In this document: piece by piece, positions 56,420 to 64,000 of the stretch
How positions within the stretch are numbered: position 1 is the first letter of the stretch
Layout: every line of letters begins with the position of its first letter
Source of the DNA: Mrakia gelida
Lineage: Eukaryota; Basidiomycota; Tremellomycetes; Cystofilobasidiales; Mrakiaceae
NCBI GenBank assembly: GCA_024345305.1
Contig: BRON01000016.1
Location: 248,001 to 312,000 of the forward strand
DNA length: 64,000 nt
Reading direction: 5' to 3'
Notes under the pieces: generated by a model
The model's input: the letters and a program-made list of their open reading frames with translations, nothing else
Told to the model about the DNA's origin: nothing
Database searches by the model: none
Translations under genes and position numbers: made by a program

Positions 56420-57273
56420 ATTCTCTTCCCCCGCCAACCCACATCTCCTGCAACCAATCCAACGACCAGACCACGCTACGAAATCCGTCCGAGAACGGAG
56501 TGAACATAACAGAACATGGGTAGAGAAGGGCTTTCTTTTGATTCGATGAGGACTTGACTGTGCTTGTCGGCTGTCTGGGAGAGGAGAGAGAGCTGGGGTG
56601 GGTTTGGGTTGGGAGTGGGTTGGAAGGAGGGAAAGGGAGAGGAGTGAGGAGGACGTCGTCGTCGTTGTCTTGAAGGAGGAACAGCTCGGGTGTGAGAGGA
56701 GCGCAGAGGGCACGCGTCTCTGGGTCCGCTGAGGAGGGCGGACTGAGGACAGAGAGCTTTGGTGACCTCGAAGACTGGCTTGGAGGTGTTCAACGCGAGC
56801 GAATCACGACCAGTCGGGAGGGAGGAAACGGAGTGCGAGCTCGACGTCGCTCTTGCCTCCCTTTCTCTGCTTTCAGGAAACCAACGCAAAGCTCAGCAAG
56901 TCATCCTCTCCCTTGCCTACCTCGTCTTCTCGAGCACATCTCGCTCTCACCACCAGACTCGCGTGCGAGAATGAGAAAACGAAAGGCAACGAGAACAGAC
57001 CGAACCAAACATCCCCCTCCTCGCTTCTCTCTTCCTCCCTCTCACCTGCCTCCTTCCCTTTCCTGAACAACCTCTTTTTCTTCTCCCCCCTCTCCTCTTC
57101 TTCCAATCAGCTCGAAAAATCGAAAAGAGAAGCTCCCTTCACCGCCGTCGTCAAGGCCAACCCTGCCTCGCCACTTTCCCACTCTCGCTTTCGACGCGTT
57201 CCTCCTTCCACCGTCCATCGTCCATCTTCCCCCTCCTCCTCCTTCTCCCTTCTCCCCTTCCTTCTTTCAAGCT
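56420..57273. other. Intergenic region
   Basis: About 850 bases between two genes on the same strand. The part from 57000 to 57270 is CT-rich and likely the ASF1 leader. No separate gene seen. Confidence 0.45.
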
Positions 57274-59084
57274 ATGTCTGTGAGTCCCCCTCTCCCCACT
57301 TTGTCCAACTCGTAAACAGCCCTAACGAGCTCCCTTCTTCGTTCTCGTTGCAGATCGTCAACATCCGAAACATCGAACGTGAGCTTCCCACTCCCTCCCT
57401 CCTTCCCCTTCCCTTCTCCCTTCCCCTTGCTGTGTTTCTTGGGGGAGAATGTATAGACAGATGGCTGACGCGCTTTACGCTGCTTTGGTTTAGTTGTCAA
57501 CAACCCTGCGAAGTACACTGATCCTTATGTTCTGAGGATCCAGTTTGAGTGTATCGCTCCTTTGAAGGAAGGTCAGTTCAATGTGGCTCGCTCGTGGGTT
57601 GGGGCGGCGACGACTGGGTCGAGAGATAGCAGAAGGGGACAGAGAGGGAACTAGGGGAGTGGGGACGAGGCTGGGGTGGTGGGATAGCGAGAGCAGAGGA
57701 GTGGGTCGGGAGGCTGAGAGGGAACAGAGGGGAAGGGAGCGAGGCGAGGCGAGGGAAGGGAGGGGAGGTGGGACAGCTCGAGTGCTCGTTTCCTCGAGCT
57801 TGGGAGCCTTCCAAAGTCTTTCGAGACTCTTGCCATCGAGCTCTTCACCTCGATAGTAGGCGGTCAGCTCTCGAAAAGCTGGGATGCACCCGTGGAGGGA
57901 CAGGAAGCGGGAGGGAAGGGATCGCGAGCTCATCTCATTTTCCTTTGTCCTTCCTTTCGAGCTCGTGAAAGCGTCGAGCTGACTTGTGCTTCGCGATTGG
58001 AACAGACCTCGAATGGAAGCTCATCTACGTTGGATCAGGAGAGAGTGAAAAGTTCGATCAGGAGTTGGATTCCTGCATGGTCAGTGGCTCTCTCGCTCTC
58101 TCTTTCTTTCGAGCTTTGGGAAGGAGATCGAGGTCGCGTCTCTCACCTTTCTTTCTTCTTTCGCTCGCCTTCGTTCGGACTGACCCTCCTCCTTCTTCTC
58201 TCTTCTCCCTCTTCCTCGTATCTTCCACTTCTCACCTTCGTCGCCAACAACAGGTCGGACCCATCCCCGTAGGCCTCAACTCCTTTGAGTTCTCCGCCTC
58301 CCCTCCCACGCTCTCCCTCCTCCCTTCTCCCTCGACCCCAGCAGACCTCATCGGAGTGACCGTCATCATCCTCTCTGCCTCCTACAACGATGCCGAGTTT
58401 GTCAGGGTTGGATACTACGTCGCTACCAACTGGGAGTCGGAGGAGTACGCTGCTGAGGTGGAGGAGGGAAGGAAGGACGGAGACATGGAGCATCTGGTGA
58501 GGAACGTGAAGGTCGATACGCCTAGGGTTACGAGGTTCAGTAACAAGTGGTGAGTCCTTTCGCGCGAGAGTCTGGTTTGGTGGTGAGAGGGTCTGGGAGG
58601 AGGAGGCGGAGGGACGGGTCGACGAGAAGACGAACGAACGAACGAACGACCAAGCTCACCACCTTCCCTCCCCCCCTATCTCTCTCCCACCTCTAGGGAC
58701 GCCCCCGAAACCACCACCACCCCCTCCGGAACCACCCTCCCCACCTCTCCTTCCTCTACCCTCCTCTCCGCTCCCCTCCCCATCCCAACCAACTCCGCCC
58801 CTCTCCCTCCTCGAGACCCAACCCAATCAGCCCTCCCAGCTCCTATCACCGCTCTCCCTGCTCCCGCGCCCGCGCCTGCTACCCCTTCGCCTCTCCCTAC
58901 CGCCACCACTTCGACGGAGGGAGAGAAGACCGAGACGGACGAAAACACCAACGCTCACCCTCTTGCCAGTCAGGCGGAGGACGAGGATAAGATGGGGAAA
59001 GAGGTGATGGGAGATGAGGGGAGGGGAGAGGAGGGTGGAGAGGGGCTGAGTAATGCTGGCGGAGCGGCCATGGGGGAGATGTAG
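57274..59084 (+). CDS. ASF1: Histone chaperone ASF1
   Basis: Six exons close in frame (57274..57279, 57354..57378, 57494..57571, 58006..58079, 58254..58549, 58697..59084), 288 residues. The Ig-like core is unmistakable: MSIVNIRNIELVNNPAKYTD, FECIAPLKEDLEWKLIYVGS, FDQELDSCMVGPIPVGLNSF, GVTVIILSASYNDAEFVRVG and YYVATNW. ASF1 delivers H3-H4 to chromatin during replication and repair. The core carries an extra Ser/Pro-rich insert near residue 77 and a disordered, acidic C-terminal tail of about 120 residues, as in fungal ASF1. The first coding exon is only two codons. Intron 3 is 434 nt, far above the local norm, and holds an antisense protein-like frame. Confidence 0.93.
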
Positions 59085-59671
59085 AGTGGGAAACTGAGGG
59101 AATGGGAAAGAGGAAGCGTGGTGGGTTGGGTTGAGTGTCTGTGCTGAGTACTTATGGTTTATGGTTATGTTCTCGTGGCTCGCGTGCGTCCGAAAGGTGT
59201 AGCGAGGCCTATCGCAAATCTGACAACTCGATGGTAAGAGGAGGAGGCTGTCTTTTGAATCAGGATGAAAGGAAAGAAGTTGGCGGGTTCGACGCGTCTC
59301 GTCTCGTCCTTTTCGTTCATCACCTCCCTTCTCGCCGCCAGCGTCTTGCATCGTTCTCGAGTTTCCGGTGGTCAACAGCAAGACAATCATCCCTCTCCCC
59401 TTAAGCATTCTCCAAAGACTCTCCGAATAATCTCGTATTAGATCTCGTTCTCTCCCTCGCCGCTGCCCCCGCAACCGCTCTTCGAGCCGTCTCCCTCTCG
59501 CTCCCAAGTCAACGCGTCTCGATCCTCTTCCCTCGCTCTGTCTTCAAAGTCGGACGATGCTGAAACAATAAAAGAGGGAGGTATCGTTTCAGTCTCAGGT
59601 CGTCGAGACGAGCCGGGGAGAGGCGAAGGAAAGAGACCAACCGAACGACGCGTCGCGATCTCGTCCTCGGA
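59085..59671. other. Convergent intergenic region
   Basis: About 590 bases between the ASF1 stop and the stop of MYND paralog 5. GACGCGTC copies at 59291 and 59647. No gene seen. Confidence 0.5.
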
Positions 59672-60963
59672 TCAGACCCAAGTAGGTGAGAAGCACTTCG
59701 ATCTATGGCTCTTCCGATTTAATTTTTGGTGGTCTATAAAACAACGGATTCCGTCAGTCTCCGAGCTCGAGCTCCGGGGAGAGAGGCGCTAGTGAGGTTG
59801 GGGGTGAAGTGGAAAGGGAAACTCGACGCACCTCTGCAGCAGTATCGAACCGAATAGCACTGCAAATGAGTGACATATGTCAGCCGCCATTGAGGAGAAG
59901 GCGATAGAGTCAGACTCACCTTTCCACAAGCCGGCATCTCGGTTCCTTCGGGGTACTGAACGCAGACGACGTTCGGGTCGGACGCCTTGAGCTCACATCT
60001 CCACCACGCCTCGTTCCCATGCTCCTCCCGCATAACCCGCATCCACGAGGCGAAGGTAAAATCCGGGTTTCTCATCATGTTCAACAAGTCCATCATGTCG
60101 TCGAACTTGACGAGGAACTGAGCCAAGTCCTGGCTCGACATGGGCGTCGAGCAACCTCGGTGGGGAGCGAGCTGTCGAGCGAGCTCGGCGAACCTGGCTC
60201 GATGGAGGAGTGGGTAGGGTTCGGTCTGGAGGGAGGTACAGTGGTAGTAGATATCGCAGCTGCGAAAAGATCCCCGTGAGGGAGATGGCAGTGGCTCGAC
60301 GCAGGGCGGGTTCCATCTTGTTTGGCGCGCAAAAAGAAGATAACAGAGCCTGTGGGTCAGCAAGAAGATGACGTTCTAGAGTAGGTACGTAGGAAGTCTG
60401 ATCATCTCACCGTAGATTGCGACAGCTGGGATATCCTCTCGACCAGGACATGGTGAAACAGAACGACCTCCGAAGGACGTGCGCGAATGAATCGACCGAC
60501 GGGAGCGATGTCGTTGAGGCAGAGGAGTTCCATCACGCATCTCCCTACGAAGCTTTCATACTGGTAATGAGACTCGTTGAACCGGTTGTTGAAGTACGTG
60601 CGAAAGAGGGAGGGCAAGCAGAGAGAAGCGAACTCGGCCTAGCGAAGGGAGAGACGAGGTCAGCTCGACAGCTTCTTCCCCTTCGCTCTCGCTTCGACCA
60701 GTTTTGGGGATCGGGACGAACCCAGAAGGGGTACCGGAACTCTGGGGTAGAGCTCAGTACTGCAAAGGACTGTTTGAGACGAGGTATGGTTCAGGTGAGC
60801 AGGGTGCTGCGAAAACGAGAAGCAGAAGGCGAAGGGAGACAGTCGAGCTCACCATTTCGACGACGGGAGTGACTTCGTGAGAGGCAAGAGGTCTTCCCGC
60901 CTTGCCGTCGATTCCAATCGAGAGACCCACGAGTCTTCCGTACTCTGAAGGTGATGGACCCAT
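59672..60963 (-). CDS. MYND-type zinc-finger protein, paralog 5
   Basis: Start at 60963 (MGPSPSEYGRLVGLSIGIDG), stop TGA at 59672 (FSPTWV end). Exons code FRTYFNNRFNESHYQYESF, SEVVLFHHVLVERISQL, CDIYYHCTSLQTEPYPLLH and FLVKFDDMMDLLNMM. The finger is WWRCELKASDPNVVC, EMPACGK|C, VRYCCR, DHQKLNRKSHRSKC. Two introns flank a 28-nt exon (59832..59859); the downstream intron ends TATAG at about 59735. The Trp expected four residues before His is absent (LNRKSH), so this copy's second half is the most divergent, though the His and Cys ligands remain. Helical N-terminal parts resemble the other copies in style rather than identity. Confidence 0.78.
59832..59859 (-). other. 28-nt microexon coding the MYND core (paralog 5)
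   Basis: Begins TGC after TTGCAG and ends AGAG before GTGCGT; reads CYSVRYCCR plus one base. It joins in phase to ACGK upstream and DHQ downstream. Confidence 0.82.
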
Positions 60964-61242
60964 CGTGGCGAAGAGGAGGGCGAAGGGAAGGAGGAGAGGG
61001 GAGGGGAAGGGGAGGGAAGGAAGGAGGTCGACGTTGAGGTCGACTCGAAAAACGAGGGAGCTTCCTCCTCCTTCTGCTTGCCTTCGAACTCTCCGCTTCG
61101 AACTTTGCCCCGGCGTCGTGCTACCTTACCGAACTGAGAAAAGTTATCGGTGTATCTGAGAGCTCTCAGCTGGCCGAGAGAAGAAGTTCAGAAGATTTCA
61201 TCGCTGAAAGAGAGGAAGACTGAAACGCGTCGCTTCCGAGCT

Positions 61243-63791
61243 CTAATCCATCCTCTCATCCCCCAAATCCTCCTCTCCCTCATCCCCAACCTCTTCCGCA
61301 ACTCCCTCTCCAATCCCCCAAAGTCCCTCGACAAGTTCCCTTCCCTCGTCCCTCCCAAACGTATCACCCATCCCGCTCATCCTCATGTCACCGTGCCGTC
61401 TCAGGAAGGAGTCGATCTTCTTCGCGTGCGAGGAGAGGAGGTGCCGGGGGAGAGTGGTGGTGCTTAACGTTGAGGCGAGGGCGATGCTGGAGGCGGGGAG
61501 AGGAGAGGGGTCGGAGGGGGTCGTGGGAGGGAAGAAAATGGGTGGGAAGGGAGGGAGGAGAGGGAGTGGAGAGGGGAGGGATTGGCTGAGAGCGGTGGAA
61601 GAAACGGGGAGGGGTCAGTCTCAGATGATGCTGTCGAGGAATAGATGAGATGGAGTGAGATGGAAAGGAGGACAAGGCGAAGAGACTCACCTCGAAAGCA
61701 AGTGTCCCTTGAGACCGCCGGAGGAAGCTTCGAGCGATGCGAGAAGAGCGGGAAGCGACGACTGTCCGACTCCTCGTATCACTGAGTGAGAGAAGAAGGG
61801 AGTATACTTCTAAAAAGCGAAGAGAGTGTTGGAAGGTCTCCGTCAGCTCCAGAGATCTCGACGAAGCGTTCGACACCTTCGATTCTTCGCCGCGTCTCAA
61901 ACGAAGGACTCACCTCGGCTCTCGCTCCAGCAGCGCTACTGAAGTCCCAGACCTCAACAACAGCTCCCAACGCGAGAGGAGCTACCGCGGTAACGTCCCA
62001 TATCGGCGCTCGACCTGAGAGCCCGATGATCCTGGTGTCTCCTCGCCAGTTCAGTTTTTGAACGAGCGTCGGCAAACTGATTCGATCGGCTTTGAGTCGA
62101 AGAGGGAGGAGAGCGGAGGCGAGATGGGTTGCCAGGAGAGCCGAAGAGAGATGGAGGTTGGAGGGCTGTGAGGACGAGGGAACGATGGTGAGCGAAGGAA
62201 AGAGGTGGAAGAGGAACAAAAAGGGAGGAAAGACGAACCGAAAGACGAGTGCAAGGATTGGACGCGTCGAACGAGGGAGTTGCTGGAGAGGGAGTGGAGG
62301 GAGAGAGCCAAGTTTCCTCGGGTGCTTGGAGAGGAAGAAGAGTCGACCCTTGGTCGATCAGCGTCTTGATGGCTTGACTCTCGGTGAAGATGCGCTGCAG
62401 AACGAGAAGGTCGCAACCGAGTCAGTACTTCATTCGAATTCCCTCTCGAGCCTTGCACGAAAGGATCTGCCCATGGGGAGCCTCGAAAGGTGATCGATGA
62501 TCAAGAAACAGAGGGGAAACTCACCGAGATCTCCCTCATGTTCCTCGCCGCGTCCGTCTCCTCCTCCCCTTCTCCAACCTTCTCTCCTCCTCCTCCCAGC
62601 AGACCACCAAGCGATCCGATCGAGATGGAATCTCCCTTCGGGTAGTCATCCTTGAACTCTCCAAGCATCTCGCAAGCCATCGTTGCGAACCCAGTCGAGA
62701 TATCGAGCGAGAGCTGAACTCCCTGGAGGAGGTCGGATTCTTCAGCGAAGAGGCGGAAGTTGTCGGCGGGTGATGGGTCGAGCTGTTGGGTCGCAGAGAA
62801 AAGGAGAAAGGAGTCAGAACGAAGCTCTTGAGGCTGAGTTTCTCCAAGTGATGCGTTGGCACTCGCGAGCGGGCGAACGAAAAGAGCGACGCGTCGAGAA
62901 CAGAAGGAGCAAAGGACTCACCAAACTCATCGCCTTCCAACCCTCCAGCCCTTCTCCCCAAGATCCCATTCCCTCACCGAGACCCATATCGTCCTTCTCC
63001 CTCCTAAAGACAGCGGGCAGAGGGTTCATCGACCGAGGGTGATACCAAACTCGGTTGTAATCCGACCAGAAACGAGTCTTCTCGACCGCTGGAGCGACGG
63101 GAGGGTCTTCTATCGAGTCTTCGTCGACGGGAGGGTTGGAGAGGAAAGTTTGGTAAGGGGAAGGGGTGACGGGTTGCTGAGTTCGGATGATTTGAGGTCT
63201 GGATGCGAGAGGGAGAGTGAGCTCGCGAGATTGAGAGAGGGAGGAGCTGGGCGAGCATGAAGGGAGAAGGGCGACGAACGGTGCGAGGATGTCTTCGAGA
63301 GGGTCGGTGTCGGTGGTGTTGTAGAGAGCGTTGATGTTGGGGAGGGCTCCGAAGTTCTCTGAGGATCGAGAAGAAGGAAGACGGTCAGCTCGAAGAGAGG
63401 GTGGGAGTCGACGGTCGACGAGAGGGAAGGAGAGTCAAACGAACCCTTGATATCGACCAGGATCAAACGGGGAGTGTAGGTCTCTTCTCCCTGGGGTCCA
63501 ACATGATATCAAGAACATGTATAAGCGGGAGTCAGCCAAGTCAAGCTCAGATCCGACTCGAGGAAAGAACAAAAAGAAGAGGGAGCGCCGAGCTCAACAC
63601 CTCCTCCTTCTCCCTTTTCAACCCCAAGAACTCACCTCTCTGCCTATCCCCTGCCTCCAATCAACGTCATGAACGACTCCGTAATCGATGTCCTCGTCTC
63701 CGTACGAGAAGAGGGACTCTGCGATGTTCCAGTAGTGAGTCCCGACGTGGTTCGAACGAGGACCGAACTGAAGGTGGATGATCTCGTGCAT
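61243..63791 (-). CDS. DML1: DML1/Misato family protein
   Basis: ATG at 63791 gives MHEIIHLQFGPRSNHVGTHY WNIAES, the N-terminal segment shared by Misato/DML1, followed by DEDIDYGVVHDVDWRQG and YTPRLILVDIKG, all typical of the family's tubulin-like N-terminal segment. Later parts include KLNWRGDTRIIGLSGRAPIW and VVEVWDFSSAA. The C-terminus reads FLRRHGDMRMSGMGDTFGRD and ends DLGDERMD. DML1 is needed for mitochondrial inheritance and shape in yeast. At least eight introns are implied; not all junctions were phased. Note that 63792-64000 is its upstream region, with no further gene seen. Confidence 0.87.
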
Positions 63792-64000
63792 CTCGTGCTC
63801 GATCTTCTTTGTTTTGTTGAAGAAACTGAGGGGCTTCGCTGAGGTTTCGGTGAGATTCCAGACTCAAAAGTGTCGTTAGGTCGTGATGGTTGAGCTCTCA
63901 CAGCCGCCGTCTATATCTCTCGATTCAGTCGTTCGAAACAAGGCAGTGAGTCGTGCCCTCCCCTCGCCGCCTGTTCAAAAATCGAACCTCGCCTTCCTTC

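Noticed and set aside
1..64000. Transposons, CRISPR arrays, prophage or integron structures
   Set aside because: No transposase, reverse transcriptase, long terminal or direct repeats, or spaced repeats were seen; all repeats are microsatellites, homopolymers or the short palindrome.

Overview
The window reads as nuclear DNA of a basidiomycete yeast, most likely a red yeast of the Microbotryomycetes (Rhodotorula/Rhodosporidium/Sporobolomyces type). Evidence: GC-rich sequence with strong C bias at third codon positions, genes on both strands a few hundred bases apart, and almost every gene cut by many short introns (about 60-120 nt) with a CTGAC branch motif and a long pyrimidine run before CAG. 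No bacterial, viral, transposon or CRISPR signature was seen.

Layout. 1-8.2 kb: metabolic enzymes (molybdopterin synthase large subunit MoaE/MOCS2B type, a DAO-family FAD oxidoreductase, an ankyrin-tailed L-asparaginase). 8.2-9.7 kb: first of five MYND zinc-finger paralogs. 9.7-12.9 kb: poorly resolved stretch with exon-like islands. 12.9-21.3 kb: a Ran1/Ksp1-type kinase, a large disordered protein, a BolA protein. 21.6-26.1 kb: karyopherin importin-5/Kap121. 26.4-37.3 kb: MYND 2, a RING-H2 protein, an oxysterol-binding protein (Osh4/Kes1 type), MYND 3, SURF4/Erv29. 37.8-40.5 kb: a divergent pair of paralogous homeodomain-like genes. 40.8-46.9 kb: a Gfo/Idh/MocA oxidoreductase, MYND 4, eIF2B beta. 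47.6 kb: an intron-containing tRNA-Leu(AAG). 48.5-55.3 kb: MCM10 and an unrecognised mitochondrial-type protein. 55.6-63.8 kb: ATPase inhibitor, ASF1, MYND 5, DML1/Misato.

Most genes are housekeeping (trafficking, translation initiation, replication, chromatin, cofactor synthesis) and do not form one pathway. Two lineage-specific elements are interleaved among them. The first is five dispersed MYND proteins, all on the minus strand, each carrying the core Cys/Tyr-Cys element on an exon of exactly 28 nt. The second is the head-to-head homeodomain-like pair, which shares three intron positions and lacks the canonical Asn51; one member carries an apparent one-base frame break.

Genome-level signals include an 8-bp palindrome, GACGCGTC, found 33 times by eye, mostly in introns and intergenic DNA, and a recurrent class of 5' splice sites beginning GTTCGT. 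Exon coordinates were placed by hand from splice signals, reading phase and family conservation. Where every junction closes in frame this is stated; elsewhere only the gene span is firm.
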